Origin: Phoronis australis
Lineage: Eukaryota > Phoronida > Phoronidae
Length of the DNA: 64,000 nt
Assembly (NCBI GenBank): GCA_002633005.1
Contig: NMRA01000580.1
Span: 154,603-218,602 of the forward strand
Reading direction: 5' to 3'
Notes under the pieces: generated by a model
The model's database searches: none
The model's input: only the letters and a program-made list of their open reading frames with translations
Told to the model about the DNA's origin: nothing
Shown here: positions 1 to 12,819 of the stretch, piece after piece
Layout of the letters: the number at the start of each line of letters is the position of its first letter
Position numbering within the stretch: the first letter of the stretch is position 1
Translations under genes and position numbers: made by a program

Positions 1-441
1 AGTTAGAGGCAATATTTCAACAGCGTTCATACAGAACTGTTAACAGCTATCAAAATGAACTCAAGCTACACAAATCGAGGCCAGGTGCATAAAACTGGAA
101 CATTGCGTTTCTCAATGGTGGCATGAGAGACATCATCCAAGCATGATTCACTGTTATTGTGTTATGAAAATCGATACCTTTTTCATATTAAGTGTACTCA
201 GCTCATCAACCTAGTGACAAGAACACCAGTGTAACATCAAACAGAAGACAACTGAAACAACAGCGATTGCAACCTCATCTTAGGTTCACAGCTAATGTGA
301 TTACTAGGTCAAGACACACATGTAATTCAGTGGCCAGTCCTGCTTAATTGTTGAACATATTAGGTATTACTGTGCATTAAACCATCTCAAGCTTGGTTTA
401 CAAAAGTGCAAATTTAACACGCTTCAAGCAGCAGCACTCAC

Positions 442-3400
442 CTGAAAGGAGAGCTCAGGATGTCCAACCATGCCCCCAAACCAAGACAGACAGGCATTGA
501 CAAAGGCCAGCATAGCCAGGAAGGCAATCAGGTTGACGGCAATGTTGGCGATGAGACCGATGGATGCAGAGGCGCCAGCGCTGGCAGCCTCGAGCAAATT
601 GTTGCACTTACTGGAATGGGTGAGAAAGAAAACGTGAACAAGAAGAGTATACAGCCAACAAAAGTATGTTTAGTTTTATGAATGAGGAGAGTATATGACC
701 AATAAAATTTGTTTGGTTTTATGAATAGGAATAGTACACTGCCCACAGAAATATGTTTATTTTTATGAATGGGAAGAGTATACAACCAACGAAAGTATAT
801 TTAGTTCTAGCCTTCACCTCAAGTCATTTCAAAACTCACTGCCTCACTGCTTGAAAAGCACACCACTTTTACCAAAGTTATCGAACTTTTATAAAAATCC
901 AAAAACACATGCTACATGGTTTTTAAACGAAATGACTTGCATAGTTGGCATAATTTACCTTCACTGACTAAAATTAGGATACGACACACGTCGGCCATAC
1001 TTACACTTCATCCACTACTACATTCTCTTCATTCTTTGTCCTTGACCTTTCCGTCTCAGGGTAGAAAAGTTTGGATGCAGCCAGAGCCATGGGTGCATTC
1101 ATGACAGACGCACACAGCAGGTGTTCAGCAGATACCTGCAGCAGAACAACAAGACGTCTGCGTGATTCAACAGGCAACGAAAAATGAAATATCACTTTTT
1201 CCATGACCTATTTTCCCACAAACAATAAGCCTCAAATAGCATTTTTTGCAAATGATTGTTACGATTGTATTGAGTCGCAATGCAACCAGCAAAATGAAAT
1301 TTTTTACATACCTCATTAAAAGTACGGCTCGCGAGACTAGTGTTAACTGGCAGACTTCAGTAATATCTAACCAATTCAAGACACAGTATGGTAAGTGAAA
1401 CTTTATTTTCTGACTTTTTCGTAAGACATGTACCACCAAATGCCTTTCCATGCTCAAGTCTCATTTCCACCAGATAATATTTTGAAAAAATGCGGGCATT
1501 CACCAAGCCCTTGAAAGGTGTAAGAGCAATATTGGCAATTACGTTTGTTCGGAATTGGTTAGATTTCACCACACTAACAATATTTTGAAGCACTGACAGA
1601 TAACCTGAGCCCAGGACTACCAAATGTGCCTTAGATTTGACCCAAAAATTGAACAACCACATCAAGTAAACTTTCACATTACATAAAGAAAGAAGACCAA
1701 AATTTGGTGGACTAGTTTCAGAGATTACGCTGCATTCTCGTCTGAGATGTGGACTAGGGTCTGAAAATTCAAGTAACTATCAATGTAATAACATGACATC
1801 GGAAATCCACTTCAGTTATTCCTCTAACACTGATATATTTTCAAGATTGTGTGTGCTGAATCAAACATGCATTCCAACCTACCCCAAACAGAATGTATGC
1901 TGCCAAGACGCCGCCGGCTATGGTTGCATAGCCGCCAGTCATCACGGCATGAAGCTCGGACTTAGTCATCTTCTCCAAAAATGGCCGGATGAGGATCGGA
2001 GCCTCAGTCTGACCAACAAAGATATTGCTCGCACAGCTGAGTGATTCAGTGGCAGCAGTTCCCATGGTAACCTGCATGAGCCAGGCAATCTTGGAGATGA
2101 TGGCTTGCATGGCGCCGAGATGATATAGAGTGGAGATGGCGCAGCTAAAGAACACGATGACAGGAAGTACCTGGAAATGACAAAGAAATGACCTGTCACG
2201 TAACCATGAAGAACAGACAGAGAGCAGGTACTCGCGCTTACCTGATGCAACTATAAAATTGTAAAACAATTATTTTAATAAAATACGTGGTAGAGATAAA
2301 GGACAGGTACATGTCAAAGACTTGACAAAAGCATTTTCACGAACAAATTTCACCATTAATCAGTGCAGTGCATTCACTGATCAGGACACTTTCATTTCAA
2401 ATATTAAATAAATAAATTTTGTAACAAAAGAACACATGATATCTAAAAACAAAAAAAGATAATGTTATCTTCTGGTCAGTGATTGACAGTTCAATTAATG
2501 TTCGAGGTTCCACTAAAACTCTACCTTAAATGCAAAGAAATGATCTGTGAACTTGTCCCCAAAGACAAACTTGGCTCCATAATCCGAGTACTGCAGAAAC
2601 AAATTGATCTCATTGCCCAAGAATTGAAACGCTTTGTAACCATATGACCACTTGAGAATGAGAATGGCAAACAGAAAGTTGAGTCCGAAGCCCCATAGGA
2701 CAGGTCGCCAGTTGACCTGAAATGGAAATGACACAATTGTCGATCAAGCCATGGATATTACATTTTCTGTTTTCATTAACCATACAAATACGTTTCAGCT
2801 AACGCAAAATTCCTACTTTCTTTAGAATCAACCTAAAATCACTTAAAACCCCCAACCATACAGAGTTTGTAAGTATGATTAGTATTCGGTATCGAATCCG
2901 ACAGTATCAGTTTAATACCTGTTTTCATACCACATTGCTAGAAACTGTAACATGGTCAAATGTTTGACACTGCAAGGAATTATCACGGTAACTGCAAGTT
3001 TGTGCAGCAAAAAGTTTGCTCAAATATAATCATTAAAAGATATCATTAAAATCTCAAAATAAGGCAAAAGTGCATTGAATAATTCTTTGAGAAATACTCG
3101 AGCTTAAACTAGCCTACCTTTGAAGGATGCTTAGAGAAGATGAAGAGGACGATGAAAAAGAAGATAAGGCCCGCTATGGAGATATACTGTCTTGGCCGAG
3201 CTCCGATAGTCACGCCCAGGAATGCACAGATTGACGCAATCAAACCAACATAAACAAACCTGAGTAGGAAAACATTCAGTAAGACATACGAACCAACCGA
3301 TGAGCTAGATAAATACCAAAACTCGTTCTAAACAAGATGTGCCCGCAAACACGTTAAATGTAACATGAGCAACACAGAATGCACCACATGTTTTTCTAGG

Positions 3401-6400
3401 GTTGTTTATTTGTATCATAAAAATGGCCACTAGATGGCATAAAAGACATTAAATCCAACCGAAATCGGACACATGACATTGTGTTTTAATAGAGAGCTAT
3501 TTAACAAATTTCTAAAAAATCTGCGAAGGAATTCCAGCGAAACAAATGAAAATGCAAAACAAACAACAGAAATTGCTGCTGGAGAGCACAGCATTCGTTG
3601 GATTCATCTGAAAGTCATCGCCATCTGTTGTTAACTTCATATAACTGCACTTATGAAATTTAATAAAGATTCTACAGTGAGTTTAGGAGATACAGCTATA
3701 GACGCAAAACAAAACTGCCACCAGGAGGTGCCACAGTAGTCAAAAGTGTCGTCATCATCTGTTCTCTTCACAGTGAGAACATACGCTAATTTTCGAATTC
3801 ATTCTTAAACTGGTTTGGTTGATAGAGGGGCGGACGTCAAAAAACAGACCCTAAAACAGCAAAAATGGCCACTAGGTGGCACACAACACTTTGAATCCAT
3901 CCAAAAATGGAACGATAGTCATCTCACCAATAGATGCCTATATTCCAAATTTTAAGAAAATCCATTGAGGACCTTCAAAGATACGGAGGTAAACGTAAAA
4001 AACTAAAATTGCCACTAGGGGGAACATCAGTGGCCAGATCCTTCCGAAAGTCGTTGTCATCCATCATAAACTTCATACAAATACACTTGCTAAATTCAAT
4101 GAAGATACTAGAAAGGGTTTAAGAGATACAGCCATGGGCGCACTAGAGACCATCCACTGCGTAGTAAGAAAATACATGCAAATTTTCACAATCATCCTTA
4201 GAGCAGTTTGGTTGATAGAGGGGTGGATGCCAAAAAACACACTTCAAAATCCGTTGAAGATCTTTGAAGATACAGAGGAAAACGAAAGAAACTAACATTG
4301 CCACTAGGGGGCACACCAGTAATCAGAACCGTCCAAAATATCGATCATGCCGTCCCGCCCATGAAAGGAACACGTGTGAAATTTCATGAACACACGTCAA
4401 AGAGTTTTTGGAGATAGAGCAGCAGATGTCAGACGACGCTGGACGGGCAGACGGCACAATGAGTCCACATGTAAATGTGTGGGCGCTTGAAAAAAGAAAA
4501 CAGCAAGATATAAAGACCGCACAAAATCCTGAAATCCGTTTTTCTAAGTGTACAGGAATTTGAACATGCATTCCAAGTGCGATCGCCCCAAACAATGAAA
4601 GTCGAAGGCTGTCAAGCGACCCATGTTAACAATACTTCATATTTCCAAAACAGGAAACAAATTTTCAATCATCTCTGAAGGGGTTGAGTAAAGCACAAAT
4701 CACTTAACCTTCGGGAACATCTCTTTGGTGATTCAAACTTTTCATTGACAAAGGCCAGTACAGTGTAGTTCTTAACATTTGAGTAGTTCAGAGATCTCTT
4801 TATGACGGCGATATTAGAAGCACTATTGACGTGTGGTACTGACACCACAGGGGACTCACCAACGAAGAATGCGCCAATGTTTACTCAGCAAGCTAGCAAT
4901 AGGCTTGAAGCACTTCTCAGAGATTGTGCCACCGAAGCGATCACGGATGAATCCATACGCTGTCCCGGCGACAACTAGCATGGTTATGACAAAAAGGGCA
5001 GTTGCCCGCTGGAAGTCGAGCACCAGAGCCCAAACAAAGTAGACGAGGTATCCAACCAGCAAGAGAGCATAACAGAACTGAAAAAACAAGAGGAAATTTT
5101 AAGACCATGTGTACTCTTGTCAACAATGAACAATGTACTGGAACTGGGTGGGCTTTGGCTGAACCTAAAATCAAAACTAAACAAGTTCAAAGGACATTGT
5201 CATTTTCACAGTAGAAAAAAATGGAATTTTTGTTGAAGGAATGGTTTTTTTAAATTATTAGCTTTGGCCAGAGCTATAAAACCTGTTTTGCTTTTGTTAT
5301 TCTTCACAAATCGTCAGTTTTAACCATCATCTGCTAGACATTTGCTGAAATTAAGGTTGATGGTGACTTAACCCCTTAAATAGCTATTATAGCCAACAAT
5401 GATCCAAACAGAGGTTTCTGCACTAAAATCTCACCAATTTAGGACACAATCAGGCAGGGAAGTGAAACTTCATAAAATAACACAAAAAACTTGGCTTTAC
5501 CAGCTTTAACTCTAACACAACTGTTACCATCAGACACTCCTTTGTGGATATGAACTGTATTCATAATTTGCATTTCATGCTGTGAGATTTGACTTCAGCA
5601 TTATCTGATGGTGCATGCCTTGAGAATATTTAAGCTAGTGTCAAAGATTTGGTAATCTCTGTATTTATGCAATGACTTTTGAGGGTCGCTTGCAATCTTT
5701 TCATGACGCCTGATGTCATACTCAAGCCAAAAAGAAAGTTCCAATGGACCCGTGCTGTAAATTCTGGTGTCATCAAGCGACAAGTGATGTATTCTGTCAT
5801 CGGATATTAACGAGCCCACAACCATCTCATAATGCATTTGAAAAATGGCAGCATTGCTGTAGTCGCAATCTGCCAAATTGTCCTCAACATCACTAATTTT
5901 CAGTAATTACTATTCGCAGCGATGTCAATGCCGACAGTTGAATCAATAACAGATTGCTCCGTCTAGTCGTAGTAATGTTATCATAGATGAACAGGTCTTA
6001 CCATTTTAATCTTACTCTTGTTCTCGTTGTAAAATTTATCTGAAATAACTTGCAGGTCGTCCAGGCAACCAAGGCATCCTGAAGAATCAGAGTCATCACT
6101 ACTGTCAACAGACTCACTGTCATCGAGACTAGATTTCACACCCTCTGAAACAAAATGACGTGTTCTAAACAAAATGACGTGTTCTAAACAAAATGACGTG
6201 TTCTAAACAAAATGATACGTTCTAAACAAAATGACGTGTTCTAAACAAAAGTTGCACTTGTGATTCAAAATTGTAAAAATGTATGGCACTCATTTTAATG
6301 TAGCTTCTTGTGATGCCAAGTCAAATATAGTGCGTCCCCAAGTCTCATACATAACAGCTTTGTTTATTCACTAGTATCTTTCAGTAGCCACAAATAGTTT

Positions 6401-8713
6401 ACCTAGAAATTGTAGTTAGTGTAAGGATTTTGGTTTTTTCATATCTAGGTAGCATCCCTGAAGCATAGTTGTGATCATGACAACTAAGGCCGCCATTAAG
6501 CAATTTCCGTTAATAACTTTCTTACTGCAGGTAGCTAACTTTGATGTCTATACCTCTACGGTCAGTGAATTTAACAAAGTCAATTTGGAGGTGGAGACAT
6601 ATAGAATTTCTATAAATTATGTAAATCAAGCCAGCACCTAGAAAATTCTACTCATAGCTGTGGTACCACACTACAGGCAAATCCTACTGATGTTTGAACC
6701 AATATTTCTGTGGTCCATTCAGTAAAATAAGGGTAGAGTTTAGTAATCCTTGGACATAAGCAAGACATCACGAGATTAGGCGACATATTTCCATGTATTT
6801 TCAATGAAAACACATGATTTTGGCTAGACATTTCTAGTCGCAAGACAGCCACTGAACTCTACCTAGTGTGTTGCATAAGTTGCATAATTTATGCTAATAA
6901 AGGCCACCATCATGTTTCTGCTCATAACTTCCTCGTGGAGGACTACATGGTGGAGGACTACATGGTAAATTATATCGATACTCGAAACTATGTTTCTTTG
7001 GGCAATTTATACAATGAAATCACTTTAAAGGTTGTTGCATAACCACCAAGTTTAGTGTGGCTCATCATCATCTCGAAAATAATAAGAGCAACATGGAGCA
7101 TTGAAATGCGCCCACGAATGCACCACAAACGGTGTGCTTCTAGGGTTGTTTATTTGTATCATAAAAATGGCCTCTAGATGGTGCAAATTAAGTTGAATCC
7201 ATCCGAAAACGGGAACATGCCATCGTTAAAAAGCTATTTACCAAACTTCATAAAAATCTATCGAAGGAAAACGGAAAAAAATGAAGTGTGAAAACTAAGC
7301 GCGCATACGTTGGAAGTTCCAGGTGGCATTTTGCGACTTGATACGAACCGGCAAAACTCTCAGCTCGCATTTCAAAATTTTAGGTTACAAACGTGACTGC
7401 AGCTCATTATGTCAAGACCTGAAAGGTAAACTTGTTATCAACCGTGGTAGAAGAAATTATTTGTACCACTGCTACAAGAAGTTTAAGAAAGCAGTGAGTT
7501 CCAGTAACTGTTGTTTGAACAATGTTGACATATAACTGGAGCTCAAAATAGATTTTGTCAACTTAATTAATGCAATAAATTTGAAATCGCACTTTCACGA
7601 AATAGCGAGCAACCCAGAGGCAACCAATCACCACAACAAACTAAATTTGTTTTGTAACTCACGGTGTAACTGAATATTGTACGTGTGTCCGTTTGACATG
7701 GCCTAATTTTGAATCACTGTTACTTTAAACGCCATCCATGAAAACGCATCTATCACTGCATAAAAAATTTTTCTTTAGGATAAGAAAGCAACATCAAAAA
7801 GGTCGCTATTATGAAGATTTTGTTTTTAGGGCATTAACTCCAAGGAGTCAAGACACAAAACATACAGTATTGTGCTCAGAAGACTTTAACTTCGAAATAG
7901 TATGGTGATGATTTTTTACGAACTCCAAAAGTGACATCAAACCTGGAATAAAGATGGCTCACGGTTGATGCTACAACCGATCCTAACTTTGCGCTTGACT
8001 TTCCGATAATTTCCCCAGGTTGAAAACACCTGCAATCCTAACATGCCCAGCGTTATTTCCAGATAGTGATCATGGTGAAGTCATGGGGGAGGAGTGAACT
8101 TTTCTTCATTGTGGCATTTTCTTCAGATTATAAAACCTTCTCATGCACACATTCTGCATGAGACAATGAGTTGAAGTGATACTAACCTGAAGAATTTTTT
8201 ATCATCAAGAGGTCTGAAATTTTGGTCATGAAAAGGCGAATTTTTGCATTTTTCAAATGGGCAAGAGGCCAATATTTTCAGATTTGGCCAAGCGCAATAA
8301 ACTCCAGAGCATTTTCCTGAGTCAGTAACGGTTTTGATGTTGTCATGGCGATAATGTCCAGTCCAATCACGGTAAGGAAAATTACAACATCAGTCTCACC
8401 AACTTGCGACAGTGTAAGCATATACAATAAATTTACACAAATACTGTGGGAATTCTTGCGGATTAAAGGATATTGTCAGTTAGACCTCATACCTACCATT
8501 GTCCATCATTATTTTAACTTCATCACGAGAGTCATCCAGATGTGAGGTCAATGTGGCCCTCGAGCTGAGGTAGCCATTATTGGAATATTCATCTGATGTG
8601 CTTTCATCTAGCCCACTAGGCGATGGCGAGTACCTGACAAGGGGGATCTGCGACGCTGAGGGTACCAGGGAGGACTCCCCATTTCTAGACTCAAACTTCT
8701 TCTTCACAGACAT
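442..8713 (-). CDS. SLC28: SLC28-family concentrative nucleoside transporter, 8 exons, 3' end off the left edge
   Basis: This gene encodes a Na+-coupled plasma-membrane nucleoside importer. Coding exons in transcription order are 8713-8497, 6144-6002, 5077-4860, 3259-3118, 2716-2525, 2170-1883, 1135-1005 and 610-442. All have GT/AG ends and compatible phases, and together they give exactly 1500 nt (500 codons). Residues 1-120 form a hydrophilic, Ser/Asp-rich cytoplasmic N-terminus. Residues 121-240 contain the first membrane helices. Residues 241-304 start with VNWRPVLWG and end with DHFFAFK. Residues 305-400 hold the transport core, with [10 protein letters not shown] at about 353-362 and [19 protein letters not shown] after it; this is the family signature. 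Residues 401-500 include [19 protein letters not shown] and SFQ at the break. Human members have about 650-690 residues, so roughly 150-180 are missing, beyond base 442; positions 1-441 look like intron. The start ATG at 8713 follows a probable 5'UTR acceptor near 8800. The core looks equally like CNT1/2 and CNT3, so I do not assign a paralogue. Confidence 0.94.
3381..4445. repeat. Intronic degenerate repeat with five CTCF-like motifs
   Basis: This lies in the SLC28 intron between exons 3259-3118 and 5077-4860. The stretch is a degenerate internal repetition of about 250-300 bp. It is marked by recurring CCACTAG(A/G)(T/G)GGC words at 3427-3438, 3718-3729, 3869-3880, 4012-4023 and 4301-4312. 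Each is followed by related sequence (nearby repeats such as 'TCCGAAA.TCG.TGTCAT' and 'GAGATACAGC.ATGGGCGCA'). The words match the core CTCF consensus CCASYAGRKGGC exactly in three copies and with one mismatch in two. No reading frame is kept. The repeat family is unknown to me; a second copy lies at 7122-7275. Confidence 0.62.
5601..5906 (-). other. Unidentified 101-codon open frame in the intron between SLC28 exons 2 and 3
   Basis: The minus strand is open from 5906 to the stop at 5601, inside the intron bounded by 6002 and 5077. The translation is protein-like in composition (for example [20 protein letters not shown] and [16 protein letters not shown]). It has no convincing start ATG and no clear acceptor, and I recognise no family. 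It could be a captured transposon fragment, an unused exon, or chance. Including it would break the agreement of the SLC28 exons with the family. Confidence 0.3.
6148..6250. repeat. 19-bp minisatellite abutting the splice acceptor of SLC28 exon 2
   Basis: Five full copies of AAACAAAATGACGTGTTCT (6148-6166, 6167-6185, 6186-6204, 6205-6223 with two changes, 6224-6242) are followed by a partial copy. The array starts three bases upstream (minus strand) of the acceptor AG at 6146-6145. Read on the minus strand, each unit ends TTTTGTTTAG, almost the same as the true acceptor TTTTGTTTCAG, so the array repeats an acceptor-like sequence. Confidence 0.92.
7122..7275. repeat. Second copy of the intronic CTCF-motif repeat
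   Basis: This stretch aligns by eye with 3381-3530, sharing 'CTAGGGTTGTTTATTTGTAT' followed by 'CATAAAAATGGCC' and then 'ATCCATCCGAAAACGGGAAC'. Both copies are in the same orientation in introns of the same gene. The CTCF-like word here (7171-7182, CCTCTAGATGGT) has two mismatches. It may be an older, shorter copy. Confidence 0.65.
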
Positions 8714-8829
8714 GATTGATCAAGAAATTGTTGATGATCTGAGAACCAAAGATGACTAGATAACTTCTTACAACCTGTCTTCCGGGTGACAGAGCAACAC
8801 CTGGAAAAACAAGAAACATTTTTTGAAGT

Positions 8830-10440
8830 GTTGAATTGAAATTTTACCTCTGTAAAAATCAAAACTGTCTTTGCCATAGACTTCAACCAGCAAAGGAAAT
8901 AGAGGGACAGCAGGCTGGTAGGCAAACAAAATTTGGAAGGTTATTCACAAGTTTTTCCTTTGGTGATGGCCCGAATGGCATGCTGTTTAACAGTAATCGT
9001 TTTCTATCGATTGAAACAACAAGTAAGAAAGAAAGAAATGTCTCTAAGGCTAATTAGGGGATCACAAGTGTCTCAACATTGGTTTCACACTCAACACAGA
9101 CGGCTAAATCACAACCACAAGTCCATATTCGAGAGTTGACTGTGTTACGGTCTCAAATGGATGGGCATGAGCTGTCTTACAACATCTCACTTTTTATTGC
9201 CCATCTTACCAGAGATTACCTATTATACATTATTTACCTGTATTCATTTTATTGTAAGTGTACTAGTCATAATAAATGACCTTATATCGCCTACCTCGGT
9301 CTCCTTTTCATCTCTGGTAACGAGCTTGCGACGCATGTATCATGCATTTTTAATCTAATTTAATTGATGAATAAAGTCTATATCAGAAATCACATCATTG
9401 TTACTCTTTCACATTTTTGTAAACAAGCGTTTTTCCAATGTTAATTCCTATTGGCTAACGCGCATCTGACGTCACTGAGGCCGTACGGTGGGTGAAGGCA
9501 ATAAGATAAATCAAGCTTATTATGGATATAGCTCATTGGGTGAATGCCTCTCGCTTACAGAACTGTGTTGTATAATTCGTCTGCGATCTCGGTTCTCAAA
9601 AGTTCGTTATACAAGTTTACTGCCGTTTAGTGTTGACTGTTAGTGGAACGATGCCGTTCTTGGCACGGGCCAGGAAAGGGCCCCTACTGCGTAGCCTTTC
9701 CTTGGTGCAAGCTGCGTAAATATACATCTGCCGTTGCACCGACGTGGGTAAAAACTGATCAAATAAAATCTGGCACAAAATTAGTGTCATTAAAAATTAC
9801 ACTCTTCCTTGAGTAAACTAAATTATTGACTGATGTTGAAAAAATTGGCGTTCTGACGTTCACTCTGCTGCTAAAATTTGAGTGCGCTCTTTAAGGTCGG
9901 CTTTCGGTGCCTTCCCCTGTTGCCTTATTGGCCAGTTTCATTCCTCGAGTTGTTCTTCTTCCATGCGATCGCACTGTTCTTCACAGTTGTGTACATGTCA
10001 CAACAAATTACTAGACCTGATTTCATTTCCTTACAAGTTTTTAGTACTTGAATACCAGGAAACCGAATTTCATAAAAAATTTTGATCCTGCAAAGCTGTC
10101 ATCATTTCCCGACAGATGTTGCAAATTTTAGGAAATAGTGTGTGTTGAGTGTACTGTTTTCTTTGTTACAAAACCCTGAAAATTATGAAATAAAATGTTT
10201 ACTAGATTGTTTCTCACTTAAATGGCTCCAGTGGGCAAGGTGAGTACCAGTTGACACCCAGATATTTGCCGCTTTAGAGCTCTACATGTTGATATAAGTG
10301 AAATTTCGGAGTCTACCGGAGCTCAACACATAGTGCTACTGATACCTAGTTGTATTTTGAATATAGTCTTCATAAAGCTAGCTGGTTGGCTAGGCCCTGG
10401 GATGAATCAAAGTCACAAGAAAAAAAACGAAAAAGGTTGT
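8830..10440. other. No gene seen; intron or upstream DNA of SLC28
   Basis: There are only short frames without splice support. A 22-codon frame begins at the ATG at 9652 (MPFLARARKGPLL) but has no donor. A CRE-like TGACGTCA occurs at about 9469. Confidence 0.5.
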
Positions 10441-10447
10441 GAGTATG

Positions 10448-10606
10448 CAGGGGTAGATCCAGGATTTTGAGTTGGGGGGGGGCAGGTCAGAGTATTAGCC
10501 AGGATTTTACCTGTCAGACATTCGCACCCCCGAACTGCCTAATGGAATCTGGGAAACTTTTAGGGGGGCCATGGCCCCCTTGGCCCCCCTCTAAATCTGC
10601 CACTGG
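10448..10606. mobile_element. CAGTGGCGG-type MITE (hAT-like), short copy
   Basis: The copy starts GGGGTAGATCCAGGATTTTG and ends CCCCCTCTAAATCTGCCACT, so the ends form an imperfect inverted repeat. The interior has the G-runs, 'CGCACCCCCGAACTGCC' and 'GCCATGGCCCCC' shared with the copies at 30.5, 31.3 and 45.1 kb. The CAGTGGCGGAT terminus resembles non-autonomous hAT elements; that superfamily call is inference. Confidence 0.6.
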
Positions 10607-10609
10607 TAT

Positions 10610-12240
10610 GCACATGTTGATCTGTTGACTCGACTATGTACTCGCACATGGCTAATGACCAATATCTCTTTGTGTTGTACAGCCTCAGTTACGTCACAAA
10701 TGGGGCTTTAGAGAACTAATAAATGTTTACAATTTGAAGTAAAAAAGAAAAATACTGTGCACTATTTAGGAATGTGTGGATGCCGGTAACCATCCTTTGT
10801 ACATTCAAAATTCATATTAAAATGCTTAAACATGTAGTTCAGGCCTCTTTTATTAAGCTCTTTACAACCTACCAATACATAACTAATTTTCAGAATGTTT
10901 GATTCATCAAAAAGAGGAAAAAAGTTCAAAACTGTGACATATTTGAATACACCCCTAGCTTGATGTAAGAAAATGGAATACATGCATACACGCTTGACAC
11001 GTGGGCCGACAATATGACGAAACCATATTGGATCCGGATTGAACAACGGCATACATAGGCCTACTATAAATACAGTACAATCAAATTCCGATGACATTTA
11101 GCCAGTCCTGGTGTTATAAAGACAGATTATCAGACATTAGCCAAAAATATACCCTGCGTTAGAGCAACTGACAAAATTTAGACTACCTAAACTGAACAAA
11201 GCTACACACATGCACATGGCTGCGCTGAAATAGCGATCGATTACGAGTCATCGGAAGAATGAAAGGTGGTCAAGTACTCGCGCGAAAAAACACAAAAACA
11301 TGAGAGGAAATTAAAACCTCCGACTTTCAAACACTTTCTGTTTACCCTGTATATAACAAAGATCACTTACCAACGATGTCTTAACAAATTGTCCAAAGCA
11401 TCATTCCGATAAAAGATGAATTTGAAATTCACAACCGAACGTCTGTACTTGTTTGACCGAATATTCTCACAGCACAAACCAAGGATATTAGCCCTACGAA
11501 TGAGTGATGATGATGATGTCATCGTAGCCTTGACCAATCAAGACACGTACTGCAAAGCACACCCCCTCATGACGCATTCCTTGTTTGGGAAACTGGATAG
11601 GTTGTTTATGTGCTAAAAGTGCACGCCGAATCCCAGTTTGAGTCGTTGCCAACAGTCTTACGTAATATATTTGGGTCAACTCACCGACTTGTGTGAAAAA
11701 CAAATTTTGGTTCCGTGAGAATAGAAATGGTGTTGTCTGTTGATAACACTTCTTTTAAGAAAGACCATCACAATACTAATTAAATGCTGCACGTTTTCCA
11801 GCAAGGAACTCCCAGGGCGAAATTGACAGACACATGTTCACCAGCGTTTGATTAAGACAGCCTCGGCAAAAAATTCTAAGAAGTCGACAACTATCCTCTT
11901 AATGCAGTAAAATTCTAATTTAAAACATCCTGCCACACCCCCAATGCCTATCCTGTGAATTGCATCAACTCCGGAACTCCCGTCTTGAACTACATGTACC
12001 ACTTTATCGACATACAAGACAGGACACAGAGCAAGTTCTTGCATCAGTCAACACTGACGGCCGCTTCGTAAGTGCACCGCCAAAATAAAATCTATACTTC
12101 ATTTTGTCAGTTCAATGAGCATCGTTGAGGAATATATTTTGATTGATTTAGTTTGAGACAAAATGTTTCACGACATTCATACGTGCAGGCTGAAGAAGAA
12201 ATTGTGTGATCACAATCAGTCCTGCGTTGGTAAATAATGA
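10610..12240. other. No coding gene seen
   Basis: The 111-codon minus frame at 11097-10762 has no family resemblance or splice context. Apart from the candidate SLC28 first exon described separately, I see nothing. Confidence 0.45.
11371..11600 (-). promoter_or_regulatory. Candidate non-coding first exon and promoter of the SLC28 gene
   Basis: On the minus strand a strong donor (TTG|GTAAGTGA) ends a possible exon at 11371. A reversed CCAAT-type box lies near 11533. No other minus-strand coding exon is visible before the 5'UTR acceptor at about 8800, so this would suit an untranslated first exon of the transporter gene. The link is inferred from position and splice grammar only. Confidence 0.3.
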
Positions 12241-12243
12241 GCG

Positions 12244-12500
12244 TTCTTCATGCGCGCACCCACAGAGGGGGGGGGGGGCTTGAATAAGCCCCCCCTTTGC
12301 TGAAATGGGCGAAAAGGTAAGCCTCAGAGAAACAAAAACTTAGACAAGAGTAGAAAACGAGACTCCACTAAAAAGGTATGAACTACCAAAATTTGGCGCA
12401 TGCACAATTCATAGCTCTGAACGTACCCTGTGAATCTTAGTAAAAGGTCCACATTCTCAAAAAGTCCGAGAACCCCAGTTTTTAGGCTGGGTGCGCGCAT
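12244..12500. repeat. Dispersed repeat with G-run and 'GGCTGGGTGCGCGCATG' end
   Basis: A homopolymer of G followed by 'GCCTCAGAGAAACAAAAAC' and ending 'TTTTAGGCTGGGTGCGCGCA' is shared with 45240-45470. Its last part is also present at 33690-33745. It appears to be the internal module of the MITE at 45117-45507, here in a partial copy. Confidence 0.5.
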
Positions 12501-12819
12501 GTTCTTTCACAGGAAAAGGCACAGGTTTGAATACCTGTTGTGACTGTACATGTATGCACCGAACCACAAAGCTCTAGATCAACATATTAAATGACAAATT
12601 TATGTCAATCTATTTTGCAGCAGCAAAATAGTCTAAAAATGACAGGGTGATCACTGAGTTTCACTTTTCAATGTTAGGACCTACATGTACAATTAACGGT
12701 GAAAAATTCACGAGAGGTCAATGAACTATTTCATATTCAAGTCACAAGTGAATCAACCTGGTAAACAGCACTGTCTGAGGCTGTTGTTTTCCTTGCATTT
12801 TGTCAACCACAGCTCAAAG

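Noticed and set aside
6148-6250. 19-bp repeats as a CRISPR or transposon end
   Set aside because: There are no spacers and no terminal structure; it is a plain tandem array in an intron.
10762-11097. 111-codon minus-strand ORF upstream of SLC28
   Set aside because: No start context or family similarity; not joinable to the SLC28 exons in frame.
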